NCBI RefSeq assembly: GCF_900188185.1
Contig: NZ_FZPA01000002.1
Coordinates: 1-64,000 of the forward strand
Direction of reading: 5' to 3'
Source: Sphingopyxis indica
Lineage (GTDB): Bacteria > Pseudomonadota > Alphaproteobacteria > Sphingomonadales > Sphingomonadaceae
DNA: 64,000 bases
Shown piece by piece: positions 22,212 to 31,194 of the stretch; the first letter of the stretch is position 1, and the number at the start of each line of letters is the position of its first letter. The position numbers and the translations under genes were made by a program. The notes under the pieces were generated by a model. The model did not search any database. It saw only the letters and a program-made list of their open reading frames with translations, and was not told where the DNA came from.

Positions 22212-23336
22212 ATGACTGACGCCACGAAGCCGCAGGTGCGCCCTGCGCGCGCCACTTTCTCTTCCGGTCCCTGCGCGAAGCCGCCGGGCTGGTCCCCCGA
22301 AAAAATTTCCACCGAATCGCTCGGCCGTTCGCATCGCGCGAAGATCGGCAAGGCGCGCCTCCAATATTGCATCGACCTGATGCGCGAGGTGCTGCAATTG
22401 CCCGACACCCACCGCATCGGCATCGTGCCCGGATCGGACACCGGCGCCTTCGAAATGGCGATGTGGACGATGCTCGGCGCGCGCCCGGTGACGACGCTGG
22501 CGTGGGAGAGCTTCGGTGAGGGCTGGGTCACCGATGCCGCCAAGCAGCTCAAGCTCGATCCGACGATTATCCGCGCCGATTACGGCCTGCTTCCCGACCT
22601 CAGCCAGATCGGCTGGTCGAACGACGTGCTCTTCACCTGGAACGGCACGACTTCGGGCGTCCGCGTTCCGAATGGCGACTGGATCGCCGATGACCGGCAG
22701 GGCCTGAGCTTCGCCGACGCGACCAGCGCGGTGTTCGCCTATGACCTGCCGTGGGACAAGATCGACGTCGCGACCTTCAGCTGGCAGAAAGTGCTCGGCG
22801 GCGAAGGCGGCCACGGCGTGCTGATCCTCGGCCCCCGCGCGGTCGAACGCCTCGAAAGCCATACTCCTGACTGGCCGCTGCCCAAAGTGTTCCGCCTGAC
22901 CAAGGGCGGCAAGCTGGTCGAGGGCGTGTTCAAGGGCGAGACGATCAACACGCCGTCGATGCTCGCGGTCGAGGATGTGATCTTCGCACTCGAATGGGCG
23001 AAGTCGCTCGGCGGGCTCGACGGCCTGAAGGCGCGCAGCGATGCGAACGCCGCGGCGCTCGATGCGATCGTCGAGGCGCGCGACTGGCTGAGCCACCTCG
23101 CCGCCGATCCCGCGAGCCGGTCGAAAACCTCGGTGTGCCTGTCGGTCGCCGGAGCGGATGCGGATTTCATCAAGAAATTCGCCGGCCTGCTCGAAGCCGA
23201 AGGCGCGGCATACGACATCGCGGGCTATCGCGACGCGCCTCCGGGGCTGCGCATCTGGTGCGGCGCGACCGTCGACACCGCCGATATCGAAGCGCTCGGC
23301 CCGTGGCTCGACTGGGCTTACGCTTCGCTCAAGTGA
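22212..23336 (+). CDS. serC: Phosphoserine aminotransferase
   Basis: SerC converts 3-phosphohydroxypyruvate and glutamate to phosphoserine and 2-oxoglutarate. The 374-residue length and the FSSGPCAKPPGWSPE opening match the alphaproteobacterial type. The PLP-binding lysine is K193 in SWQKVLGGEGGHG. The true start is the ATG at 22212 behind AAGGAG; the frame is open further up only by chance. It is followed by serA 109 bp downstream, with a palindromic repeat between, so the two serine genes probably share a transcript. Control is probably through the leader RNA. Confidence 0.95.
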   Translation: MTDATKPQVRPARATFSSGPCAKPPGWSPEKISTESLGRSHRAKIGKARLQYCIDLMREVLQLPDTHRIGIVPGSDTGAFEMAMWTMLGARPVTTLAWESFGEGWVTDAAKQLKLDPTIIRADYGLLPDLSQIGWSNDVLFTWNGTTSGVRVPNGDWIADDRQGLSFADATSAVFAYDLPWDKIDVATFSWQKVLGGEGGHGVLILGPRAVERLESHTPDWPLPKVFRLTKGGKLVEGVFKGETINTPSMLAVEDVIFALEWAKSLGGLDGLKARSDANAAALDAIVEARDWLSHLAADPASRSKTSVCLSVAGADADFIKKFAGLLEAEGAAYDIAGYRDAPPGLRIWCGATVDTADIEALGPWLDWAYASLK

Positions 23337-23340
23337 TTTC

Positions 23341-23427
23341 TGTGTGTCCCCGCGAAGGCGGGGACCCATCTCCTGCCATTTCATTCCGCAAGCATCGGGA
23401 GCTGGGCTCCCGCCTTCGCGGGAGCAC
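23341..23427. repeat. Palindromic element with CCCCGCGAAGGCGGGG core
   Basis: Imperfect arms (TGTGTCCCCGCGAAGGCGGG at 23341 and, reversed, CCCGCGAAGGCGGGAGCCCA ending near 23427) face each other between serC and serA. It belongs to the same broad class as the element at 6569-6651. As it lies inside a probable operon it could modulate serA expression or stabilise the upstream message. Confidence 0.75.
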
Positions 23428-23445
23428 ACGGAAGGTATTATTCCA

Positions 23446-25032
23446 ATGACCACACCCAAAGTCCTCATCAGCGACAAGATGGACCCCAAGGCCGCGCAGA
23501 TCTTCAAGGAACGCGGCATCGACGTCGACGTCATCACCGGCAAGACGAAGGACGAGCTGATCGCCATGATCGGCGATTATGACGGGCTCGCGATCCGCTC
23601 GGCAACGAAGGTCACCGCCGACGTCCTCGCTGCGGCAACGAAGCTGAAAGTTGTCGGGCGCGCGGGCATCGGGGTCGACAATGTCGACATAGCCGAAGCG
23701 TCGAAAAAGGGCGTCGTCGTGATGAACACGCCGTTCGGCAACTCGATCACCACCGCCGAACACGCGATCGCGATGATGTTCGCGCTCGCGCGCCAGATCC
23801 CCGAAGCCAATGCGCTGACGCAGGCGGGCAAATGGCCGAAGAACGACTTCATGGGCGTCGAACTGACGCAGAAGACGCTCGGCCTGATCGGCTGCGGCAA
23901 TATCGGCAGCATCGTCGCCGAACGCGCGCTAGGCCTGAAGATGAAGGTCGTTGCCTTCGACCCCTTCCTGACCCCCGAGCGCGCGATCGAACTCGGCGTC
24001 GAAAAGGCCGATCTCGACACCTTGCTGGCAAGAGCCGACTTCATCACGCTGCACACGCCGCTGACCGACCAGACCCGCAATGTGTTGTCGAAGGAAAATC
24101 TCGCCAAGACCAAGAAGGGCGTGCGGATCATCAATTGCGCGCGCGGCGGGCTGATCGACGAGACAGCGCTCAGGGAGGCGCTCGATTCGGGCCATGTCGC
24201 GGGCGCGGCGCTCGACGTGTTCGCGACCGAGCCGCCGGCGGCCGACCATCCGCTGTTCGGTGCGCCGAACTTCATCTGCACCCCGCACCTCGGCGCGTCG
24301 ACCGACGAGGCGCAGGTCAATGTCGCGATCCAGGTCGCCGAGCAGATTTCGGATTATCTGCTCACCGGCGGGATCACCAACGCGCTCAACGTGCCGAGCC
24401 TGTCGGCCGAGGAAGCGCCGAAGCTGCGCCCCTATATGAGCCTCGCCGAAAAGCTCGGCAGCCTCGTCGGCCAGCTCGCGCACGACAATCTCAACACCAT
24501 CTCGATCGAGGTCGAGGGCGCGGCGGCCGAGCTCAACATGAAGCCGATCACCGCGGCGGTGCTCACCGGGCTGATGCGGCGCTATTCGGACAGCGTCAAC
24601 ATGGTCAACGCGCCGCATCTCGCGCGCGAGCGCGGAATGGACGTGCGCGAAGTGCGCCACGACCGCGAAGGCGACTATCACACGCTGATCCGCGTCACCG
24701 TCGCGACGAGCCAGGGCGACCGCTCGGTCGCAGGCACGCTGTTCAGCAACAACGACCCGCGCCTCGTCGAGATGTTCGGGATCAAGGTCGAGGCCGACCT
24801 TGCGGGCGACATGCTCTATATCGTCAACGAGGACGCGCCGGGCTTTATCGGCCGCATCGGCGGCGCGCTCGGCGATGCCGGGCTCAACATCGGCACCTTC
24901 CACCTCGGCCGCCGCGCCGCGGGGGGCGAGGCAGTGCTGCTGCTCAGCCTCGATTCGCCCATGCCCGAACCCTTGCTGTGGCAGATTTGCCAGCTTCCCG
25001 GCGTCAAGACGGTGAAGGGGCTGAAGTTCTAG
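23446..25032 (+). CDS. serA: D-3-phosphoglycerate dehydrogenase
   Basis: SerA oxidises 3-phosphoglycerate to 3-phosphohydroxypyruvate with NAD+, the first step of serine synthesis. At 528 residues it is the long form with an intervening domain and a C-terminal ACT domain (about 455-528, DMLYIVNEDAPGFIGRIGGA). The NAD-binding loop is GLIGCGNIGS (146-155) and the catalytic His is H281 in CTPHLGAS. The start at 23446 gives MTTPKVLISDKMDPKA; upstream open sequence is the serC region in another frame. Serine feedback through the ACT domain is plausible from family knowledge. Confidence 0.96.
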   Translation: MTTPKVLISDKMDPKAAQIFKERGIDVDVITGKTKDELIAMIGDYDGLAIRSATKVTADVLAAATKLKVVGRAGIGVDNVDIAEASKKGVVVMNTPFGNSITTAEHAIAMMFALARQIPEANALTQAGKWPKNDFMGVELTQKTLGLIGCGNIGSIVAERALGLKMKVVAFDPFLTPERAIELGVEKADLDTLLARADFITLHTPLTDQTRNVLSKENLAKTKKGVRIINCARGGLIDETALREALDSGHVAGAALDVFATEPPAADHPLFGAPNFICTPHLGASTDEAQVNVAIQVAEQISDYLLTGGITNALNVPSLSAEEAPKLRPYMSLAEKLGSLVGQLAHDNLNTISIEVEGAAAELNMKPITAAVLTGLMRRYSDSVNMVNAPHLARERGMDVREVRHDREGDYHTLIRVTVATSQGDRSVAGTLFSNNDPRLVEMFGIKVEADLAGDMLYIVNEDAPGFIGRIGGALGDAGLNIGTFHLGRRAAGGEAVLLLSLDSPMPEPLLWQICQLPGVKTVKGLKF

Positions 25033-25040
25033 GCCAACGC

Positions 25041-25172
25041 CTCCTCCCCTTCAGGGGAGGGGCAGCGAGACTTGCGAGCTTGCTCGCTAGTCGCAGCGGG
25101 GTGGGCAAACGCACCGCCAGATGCTCGCTTCGCTCGCGCCCACCCCCAACCCCTCACACAAGCGGGAGGGGA
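25041..25172. repeat. Composite intergenic repeat, full copy with decayed right arm
   Basis: The left hairpin CCTCCCCTTCAGGGGAGG and the core GCAGCGAGACTTGCGAGCTT are intact. The right arm reads CCCCTCACACAAGCGGGAGGGG, where one half no longer pairs well. It separates serA from hisZ. Confidence 0.85.
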
Positions 25173-25214
25173 GATTTGTTGAACTCGCCGCCCCGCCATC
25201 CTAAGGCCACCGCA

Positions 25215-26336
25215 ATGACCAAGGCCCCCGCCCTGCTGCCCGAAGGCCTCCGCGACCGCCTGCCCGCGCAGGCGGAGGCGGCGTCGCGCGTGACCCGCGC
25301 GCTCGTCGATGCGATGCGGTCGCACGGCTATGGCCGCGTCGCGCCGCCGCTCGCCGAATTTCGCGAGACGCTGGGCGGCGACGATGAGCGCGCGTCGCGC
25401 GACCTCTTGCGCTTCACCGATCCGGTGTCGCAGCGCACGATCGCGCTGCGCCCCGACATGACGCGGCAGGTCGGCCGCATCGCCACCTCGCTGCTCGCGC
25501 AGGCGCCGCGACCGCTGCGGCTCTGCTATGCGGGGCAGGTCGTCAAGCTGCGCGCGAGCCAGCTTCGCCCGGCGCGCGAAATGTTGCAGGTCGGCGCCGA
25601 GCTGATCGGCAGCGACAGCGTCGCCGCGGCGCGCGAGATCGTGACCGTCGCGATCGACGCGCTCGAGGCGGCGGGGATCGGGCCGGTGACGCTCGACTTC
25701 ACCCTTCCCGACGTCGTCGACCTGCTCGCGGGCGGGCCGCTGCCGGTTGCGGTCGACCGCGACGAACTGCGCGACGAACTCGACGCCAAGGATGCCGGCG
25801 CGCTGATCCGCATCGGCGCCGAGGCCTATCTGCCTTTGCTCCGCGCGACCGGCCCGTTCGACCGCGCGATCGCCGACCTGCGCGCTTTCGACACCGCGGG
25901 CGTGCTGACGAGCCGCCTCGACGCGATCGAGGCGATCGCCGCGCCGATCCGCGATCGCGTCGCGCTGACGCTCGACCCGACCGAGCGCCACGGTTTCGCC
26001 TATCAAAGCTGGTTCGGTTTCTCGATCTTCGTCCCCGGACAGGGCGCCCACGTCGGATTGGGCGGCAGCTATGCGATTCCGGTCGGCGGCGGGCAGGAAG
26101 AGCCCGCGGTCGGCTTTTCGCTCTATCCCGACCCGCTGATCGACGAGGGGCTGGCGCAGGAGGACGAGCGCGAGCGGCGGATTTTCCTGCCGCTCGGCCA
26201 CGACGCCGCGATCGCCGCAAGCCTGCGCGCCGACGGCTGGCGCACCATCGCGGCGCTCACCGGCGCCGACGATGCAGCGCGGCTGGGCTGCGGCTACCGC
26301 CTCGGCCCCGACGGCCCCGTCGCGCTTCCCGAATAA
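25215..26336 (+). CDS. hisZ: ATP phosphoribosyltransferase regulatory subunit
   Basis: HisZ is a catalytically inactive relative of histidyl-tRNA synthetase that pairs with short HisG to start histidine synthesis. The 373-residue protein keeps the class II synthetase core: LLPEGLRDRLP, then motif-2-like LRPDMTRQVGRIA and RLCYAGQVVKL. It lacks an anticodon-binding domain, as expected. The start ATG at 25215 gives MTKAPALLPEG. HisG is not in the window. purA lies about 0.9 kb downstream on the same strand, an arrangement common in this order. Confidence 0.88.
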   Translation: MTKAPALLPEGLRDRLPAQAEAASRVTRALVDAMRSHGYGRVAPPLAEFRETLGGDDERASRDLLRFTDPVSQRTIALRPDMTRQVGRIATSLLAQAPRPLRLCYAGQVVKLRASQLRPAREMLQVGAELIGSDSVAAAREIVTVAIDALEAAGIGPVTLDFTLPDVVDLLAGGPLPVAVDRDELRDELDAKDAGALIRIGAEAYLPLLRATGPFDRAIADLRAFDTAGVLTSRLDAIEAIAAPIRDRVALTLDPTERHGFAYQSWFGFSIFVPGQGAHVGLGGSYAIPVGGGQEEPAVGFSLYPDPLIDEGLAQEDERERRIFLPLGHDAAIAASLRADGWRTIAALTGADDAARLGCGYRLGPDGPVALPE

Positions 26337-26339
26337 GCG

Positions 26340-26660
26340 TTATTCCGTCGCTTCCGCCGGACAGTCCAGCTCGCCCGGAATCACATCGAAATGGCGCGGT
26401 CCGACCATGCCCGCGGGCGCCGGCCTTTTGACGATCGCGACCGGCAGGAAACAGGTGCCGGCCGAGACGCGGTAGAGGTCGGGGCGCACATATTCGATCC
26501 GGTCGACCTGCTGATCGTCGGGAAGGAGCGCCTGAACCTCGCTGCTCTCCAATATCGCCTTCAACTCGGCAAGCCGCTGATATTTGGGCGGTAGTGCCGC
26601 CGTGGCGGGGATCGCGGCAAACAGGAATCCGATGGCGAGAGTCGTCGGCAATCTCTTCAT
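26340..26660 (-). CDS. Small secreted protein, unknown function
   Basis: This 106-residue protein opens with a clear signal peptide (MKRLPTTLAIGFLFAAIPATA, cleavage likely after residue 21). The mature part has two cysteines (GTCFLPV and LDCPAE) that could form a disulfide. I recognise no family. Its start overlaps the stop of the upstream DOPA-dioxygenase-like gene by 4 bp (ATGA), so the two form an operon. The stop lies only three bases from the convergent hisZ stop. Confidence 0.7.
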   Translation of the reverse strand: MKRLPTTLAIGFLFAAIPATAALPPKYQRLAELKAILESSEVQALLPDDQQVDRIEYVRPDLYRVSAGTCFLPVAIVKRPAPAGMVGPRHFDVIPGELDCPAEATE

Positions 26661-27055
26661 TCTATCCCTCCGTCATTCTGGAAATCCGCCCGTCCAAATC
26701 GCGGCACACCCTTGTTCTGGCCCGGCGGGTCGAGAACGGTGGTGTCCAGATCGAGCGGTTCGCCGATCCAGTGCGCGAGCGTCGTATGGTCGGCGAGGTC
26801 GTCGTCGGTGAGCGGATGAACCAGCGCGCGCAACCCCGCCGCTTCGATTCGCGACGTGACCGCTTCGACCGAGCACGCGCGGAAATGCACCTCATATTGC
26901 GGACACGGGTGCGGTCCGATCGGGCGATCGGTCATCGGGCCGACGAGCAGGATGGCCGGATCGCCCGCCAATGCGTCGCGCAGCGCAGCGGCGGCGGGGC
27001 GCTCGGCGGGATCGTAATAGATGTGGGCGTGATAGGGGGCGTCGGGGTCGGTCAT
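26657..27055 (-). CDS. DOPA 4,5-dioxygenase-family protein
   Basis: This 132-residue protein matches the small DOPA-dioxygenase family by its His motifs: YHAHIYYD near the start, GPHPCPQYEVHF in the middle and LVHPLTDDDLADHT towards the end. Bacterial members are extradiol ring-cleaving or of unproven activity. No aromatic pathway genes are adjacent. It is divergent from purA with 144 bp between, and is followed without a gap by the secreted-protein gene. Confidence 0.85.
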   Translation of the reverse strand: MTDPDAPYHAHIYYDPAERPAAAALRDALAGDPAILLVGPMTDRPIGPHPCPQYEVHFRACSVEAVTSRIEAAGLRALVHPLTDDDLADHTTLAHWIGEPLDLDTTVLDPPGQNKGVPRFGRADFQNDGGIE

Positions 27056-27199
27056 CCCATGCAGCTAGCAAATAGTTTCCGCAAAAGGGAGGGCATCGTT
27101 CGCAAAGCCTTGCCCAGTCGCGCTGCGCGCCCTTGTATCCGCGGCCAAATCCGCTAAGGCCGCGCCGGGCCAAATGGCCTCGCTCAGCAGGACAGCATC

Positions 27200-28489
27200 A
27201 TGGCAAATGTTACCGTCATCGGGTCGCAATGGGGCGACGAGGGCAAGGGCAAGATCGTCGACTGGCTCGCGAGCCGCGCCGACGCCGTGGTCCGCTTTCA
27301 GGGCGGGCACAACGCCGGCCATACGCTCGTCGTCGGCAACCAGACCTACAAGCTGTCGCTGCTCCCGTCGGGGATCGTCACCGGCACGCTGTCGATCATC
27401 GGCAATGGCGTGGTGCTCGACCCCTGGGCGCTCAAGGACGAAATCGCCAAGCTGCGCGGCCAGGGCGTGACGATCAGCCCCGACAATTTCGCCATCGCCG
27501 ACAATTGCGCGCTGATCCTGCCCTTTCACCGCGATCTCGACGCGCTGCGCGAGACCGCGGCGGGCGCGGGCAAGATCGGCACCACCGGGCGCGGCATCGG
27601 TCCCGCCTATGAGGACAAGGTCGGCCGCCGCGCGATCCGCGTCTGCGACCTCGCGCATCTCGACCATCTCGAGCCGCAGCTCGACCGCTTGACCGCGCAT
27701 CACGACGCGCTGCGCGCCGGCTTCGGCGAGCCGCCGATCGACCGCGAGCAACTGGTCGCCGAGCTGCGCGAAATCGCCGACTTCGTGCTCGAATATGCGC
27801 AGCCGGTGTGGAAGCGGCTGAAGAAGGTCCGCAAGGCGGGCGCCCGCATATTGTTCGAGGGCGCGCAGGGCGTGCTGCTCGACATCGATCATGGCACCTA
27901 TCCCTTCGTCACCAGCTCGAACACGGTGAGCGGCACCGCGGCATCGGGATCGGGTCTCGGCCCGTCGGCGGTCGGCTTCGTGCTCGGCATCGCCAAGGCC
28001 TATACGACGCGCGTCGGCAGCGGCCCCTTTCCGACCGAGCTCGAGGACGAGACCGGGCAGCGTCTCGGCGAGCGCGGGCACGAGTTCGGCACCGTCACCG
28101 GGCGCAAGCGCCGCTGCGGCTGGTTCGACGCGGTGCTGGTGCGGCAGAGCTGCGCGGTCGCGGGGGTGACGGGCATCGCGCTCACCAAGCTCGACGTGCT
28201 CGACGGCTTCGAAAAGGTCCGCATCTGCACCGGCTACCGGCTGCGTGGCAAGATCCTCGACTATTTCCCGAGCCACGCCGCCGATCAGGCCGCGGTCGAG
28301 CCGATCTATGAGGAAATGGACGGCTGGAGCGAATCGACCGCGGGCGCGCGCAGCTATGCCGACCTGCCCGCGCAGGCGATCAAATATATCCAGCGCGTGC
28401 AGGAACTGATCGAGACGCCGATCGCGCTCGTGTCGACGAGCCCCGAGCGCGAGGACACGATCCTGATCCGCGACCCGTTCAGCGATTGA
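27200..28489 (+). CDS. purA: Adenylosuccinate synthetase
   Basis: PurA joins IMP and aspartate with GTP to give adenylosuccinate, the first committed step to AMP. The 429-residue protein is of family length. The GTP/Mg site is WGDEGKGK (11-18, with D13 as base) and the second catalytic residue is H41 in [10 protein letters not shown]. Further conserved blocks are [13 protein letters not shown] and [20 protein letters not shown]. The start at 27200 ([10 protein letters not shown]) is standard. A palindromic repeat follows 12 bp after the stop. Confidence 0.97.
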   Translation: MANVTVIGSQWGDEGKGKIVDWLASRADAVVRFQGGHNAGHTLVVGNQTYKLSLLPSGIVTGTLSIIGNGVVLDPWALKDEIAKLRGQGVTISPDNFAIADNCALILPFHRDLDALRETAAGAGKIGTTGRGIGPAYEDKVGRRAIRVCDLAHLDHLEPQLDRLTAHHDALRAGFGEPPIDREQLVAELREIADFVLEYAQPVWKRLKKVRKAGARILFEGAQGVLLDIDHGTYPFVTSSNTVSGTAASGSGLGPSAVGFVLGIAKAYTTRVGSGPFPTELEDETGQRLGERGHEFGTVTGRKRRCGWFDAVLVRQSCAVAGVTGIALTKLDVLDGFEKVRICTGYRLRGKILDYFPSHAADQAAVEPIYEEMDGWSESTAGARSYADLPAQAIKYIQRVQELIETPIALVSTSPEREDTILIRDPFSD

Positions 28490-28501
28490 CGTCAATAACA
28501 T

Positions 28502-28578
28502 CGTCATTGCGAGCGCAGCGAAGCAATCCAGAGCCTGCGTAGAACGCCCTGGATTGCTTCGCTGCGCTCGCAATGACG
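28502..28578. repeat. Palindromic REP-like element, TTGCGAG type
   Basis: Perfectly complementary 30-nt arms (28502-28531 and 28549-28578) have the ends CGTCATTGCGAG and AATCCAG. The arm middle GCGCAGCG differs from GCGAAGCG in other copies but is matched on the opposite arm, a compensated change. This suggests that pairing has been maintained. Confidence 0.88.
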
Positions 28579-28633
28579 GACAGGGCGGCTACCGCCCTTT
28601 CCAATTGCCGTCGGCCATGGCACCACTGCCGCC

Positions 28634-29224
28634 ATGACCCGCTCGATCCTCATCCTCTACGGAAGCTATCGCCGCGACCGGCAGGGCATCAAGCTCGCGC
28701 GCTGGCTGGTCGACGCCATCAACGACCGCGGCGACCGCGCCGAGCTGATCGACGCGCAGGCGGTCGGCCTGCCGATGCTCGACCGGATGTACAAGGAATA
28801 TCCGAAGGGCGAGGCGCCGCCGGCGATGGAGGAACTGGCCGGCAAGATCCGCGCCGCCGACGGCTTCCTGTTCGTCACCGGCGAATATAATTGGGGACCA
28901 CAGCCTGGCCTCAAGAATCTGACCGACCATTTCCTCGAGGAATGGTTCTGGCGCCCCGCGGCGATCGCCTGTTACTCGGCCGGTCCGTGGTCGGGCGTGC
29001 GCGCGATGATGGGCTGGCGCGACATACTCGGCGAAATGGGGATGGCGGTCACCTCGTCGATCCTGCCGGTCGGACGGATCGGCGGTGCTTTCGACGCCGA
29101 CGGCCGGCCGGCGGGCGAGGATGGCGCGCGGCTGGAAAAGGCCTTCCCGCGCTTTGCCGATGATCTGGGTTGGTGGATCGACGCGGCGAAGGCGCAGCGG
29201 GCCAGGCAGGCGCCGCCCTATTAG
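28634..29224 (+). CDS. NADPH-dependent FMN reductase-like flavoprotein
   Basis: This 196-residue flavodoxin-fold protein has the FMN phosphate loop at GSYRRDRQGIKLARW and the second loop TGEYNWGPQPGLKN, both typical of NADPH-dependent FMN/azo/quinone reductases. The physiological acceptor is unknown. It stands alone between purA with its repeat and the convergent MFS gene. The ATG at 28634 lies shortly after the repeat; no strong ribosome-binding site is evident. Confidence 0.85.
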   Translation: MTRSILILYGSYRRDRQGIKLARWLVDAINDRGDRAELIDAQAVGLPMLDRMYKEYPKGEAPPAMEELAGKIRAADGFLFVTGEYNWGPQPGLKNLTDHFLEEWFWRPAAIACYSAGPWSGVRAMMGWRDILGEMGMAVTSSILPVGRIGGAFDADGRPAGEDGARLEKAFPRFADDLGWWIDAAKAQRARQAPPY

Positions 29225-29274
29225 ACCATCGCTCCATAAATCTGCACCGTGATTCCGATTCCCTGCGATTGGCC

Positions 29275-30588
29275 CTACCCCGATTTGAGCTCGCTGCTGA
29301 GCCGCAAGCTCGCGCGCCAGAAGAAGAAGGCCGGGATCAGCCCCAGCCATCCCGCGCCATAGAGGACATAGCGCACGCTTTCCTCGCCATAGGCCGGCGC
29401 GAGTGCGTCCGACAGCACGCCGAACAGGAACGGCCCGAAGCCGAGCCCGATCAGATTCTGCCCGAACAGCATGATCGACGCGGCGACCGCGCGCGCCTGC
29501 GGCCGCACCAGCCCCTGCACGCAGGCATAGGCGGGGCCGTAATAGGCCGAGTTCAGGATCGTCGGCAGGACCAGCATGGCGACCGCGACGCGCCAGTCCT
29601 CCATCGCATAGCCCAGGAAGAGGATCGGCGCGCCGATCGCCATGCCGAAGGCCGGGAGCGAGAGAATGTGGCGCTTGTCGCGCTTGCCGAAGATGTCCGC
29701 GCACTTGCCGCCGAGCCAGGTTCCGAACACGCCGGCAAGCCCGAGGACGATCGCCATCGACAGCCCCGCCTCGGTCGTCGAGAGGCCGTGGCTGCGGATG
29801 AAGAAGCTGATCGTCCAAAGCGCCTTGCCATAGCCGAGGAAGGCGGTGACCGACGCCGCGATCAATATATAGACGAACGCGCGCGAGGCGAAGATTTCCT
29901 TGAACGCGGCGCGCGCGCCCAATTGCGGGGGCCGCGCCACGACCGCGCCCTCGATGGCGTGGCGATGGCGCGGCTCGCGCATGAAGAACAGCACCGCGAG
30001 CGCCAGCAGCAGCCCCGGCGCCCCGACGAGCATCAGCGCTATGCGCCAGCCATAAAGGTCGTTGACCACGCCGCCGAGGATCAGCCCGAGGAGCGAACCG
30101 ATCGGCACGCCGAGGCCGTAAAAGGCGATCGCCGACGAGCGCTTTTCGGCGGGCACGCTGTCGGTGATCAGCGAGTGGGCGGCAGGCGTGCAACCCGCCT
30201 CGCCGACCCCGACGCCGATGCGCGCAAAGAGCAATTGCACGAAATTCTGCGCGAGCCCGCACACTGCGGTCATCGCCGACCAGATGGCGAGCGCTCCGGC
30301 GATCAGGCGGACGCGGTTGGTGCCCTCCTTGTCGGCATAACGCGCGATCGGAATGCCGAGCAGCGCATAGAAGACCGCAAAGGCCGGCCCGGCGAGCAGG
30401 CCGAGTTCGGTGTCGCTGAGCTTCAGGCTGTCCTTGATCGGTTCGGCGAGGATGTTGACGATCTGCCGGTCGAGGAAATTGAAGATATAGACGATCAGCA
30501 GGATCCACAGCATCACGCGCGTCTGGGCTTTGACACTGTCGGCTGAGGGTGGAGCGACCCCCGCGGCAAGGGCAGGTTTTCCGTTCAT
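29275..30588 (-). CDS. MFS transporter, spinster-like family
   Basis: This 437-residue major-facilitator protein has about twelve hydrophobic segments. The first loop has NFLDRQIVNILAEPIK, and LADKEG-like ARYADKEGTNR occupies the conserved loop 2-3 position, as in the spinster-type transporters common in sphingomonads. RIGVGVGEAGCTPAAHS matches motif C-like sequence. The substrate is unknown. The start ATG at 30588 has GGGAGAGA before it; an in-frame upstream start would add residues without a ribosome-binding site. It is probably monocistronic. Confidence 0.87.
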   Translation of the reverse strand: MNGKPALAAGVAPPSADSVKAQTRVMLWILLIVYIFNFLDRQIVNILAEPIKDSLKLSDTELGLLAGPAFAVFYALLGIPIARYADKEGTNRVRLIAGALAIWSAMTAVCGLAQNFVQLLFARIGVGVGEAGCTPAAHSLITDSVPAEKRSSAIAFYGLGVPIGSLLGLILGGVVNDLYGWRIALMLVGAPGLLLALAVLFFMREPRHRHAIEGAVVARPPQLGARAAFKEIFASRAFVYILIAASVTAFLGYGKALWTISFFIRSHGLSTTEAGLSMAIVLGLAGVFGTWLGGKCADIFGKRDKRHILSLPAFGMAIGAPILFLGYAMEDWRVAVAMLVLPTILNSAYYGPAYACVQGLVRPQARAVAASIMLFGQNLIGLGFGPFLFGVLSDALAPAYGEESVRYVLYGAGWLGLIPAFFFWRASLRLSSELKSG

Positions 30589-30732
30589 TTTTCTCTCCCG
30601 GGCGACGAAGGTGCAGAGCCAGGGAGAGGCTGTCAACGCCGTTGCGGCGCCCCGAAAACCGCCGCGTGCGATTGCCGCTACGGCTGCCGCGGCAAATCCG
30701 GCGCAAAAATTTTCGCCCGGCGCGGCGGTCGC

Positions 30733-31191
30733 CTATTCATGCTCGAGAAATTCGGTGGGCACCTTGATCGCGTGGGTCGCCAGCCGGACTTCAAAGAGGA
30801 ACAGGCCGAGCGACAGCAGCAGGAAGAGCATCGCGAGGACGAACACGCCCGAAATCGCCAGCCCGATGTGCAGTCCAGCCGCATATTGCAGAAAGAGCAG
30901 CGAAACGAGGACGCACACGACGAGCCCGCCGCACACCGCACAGAGGATCGCATTGTTGATGACGCGCATCCGCTTCACGAGCAGGCGCAGCTCGTCGACG
31001 AGACGCGCATGTTCGATGCCGCTCGTCGCGCCGTGCCGTTCGGACAGCTTGCGCGAGCGGTCGATCACGCGCGCCAGCCGGCCGGTGAAGACGTTGAGCA
31101 GATTGCCCATCGCGACCAGCAGGAACACCGGCGCGACGGACAATTGGATCGTCTGGGCGATCGTCGGCGCCCCGTCGAGGATGGAAGTCAG
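30733..31191 (-). CDS. DUF2721 membrane protein, probable CTG start
   Basis: This is a small membrane protein of the DUF2721 family with three hydrophobic segments (VAPVFLLVAMGNLL; about 80-100; about 110-130) and the conserved FTGRLARVIDRSRKL loop. The function is unknown. The first ATG/GTG/TTG-type start (31143) would cut off the family's conserved APTIAQTIQLS segment. A CTG at 31191-31189 restores it, and GGGAG lies seven bases before that CTG. I therefore propose the CTG start and 152 residues. It begins three bases after the stop of the upstream aminotransferase, in the same frame, so coupling or readthrough are both possible. Confidence 0.75.
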   Translation of the reverse strand: MTSILDGAPTIAQTIQLSVAPVFLLVAMGNLLNVFTGRLARVIDRSRKLSERHGATSGIEHARLVDELRLLVKRMRVINNAILCAVCGGLVVCVLVSLLFLQYAAGLHIGLAISGVFVLAMLFLLLSLGLFLFEVRLATHAIKVPTEFLEHE

Positions 31192-31194
31192 CGC

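Noticed and set aside
23832..26336. A possible serA-hisZ fusion frame
   Set aside because: The first part is a shifted reading of serA and the middle passes through a repeat. HisZ begins cleanly at 25215.
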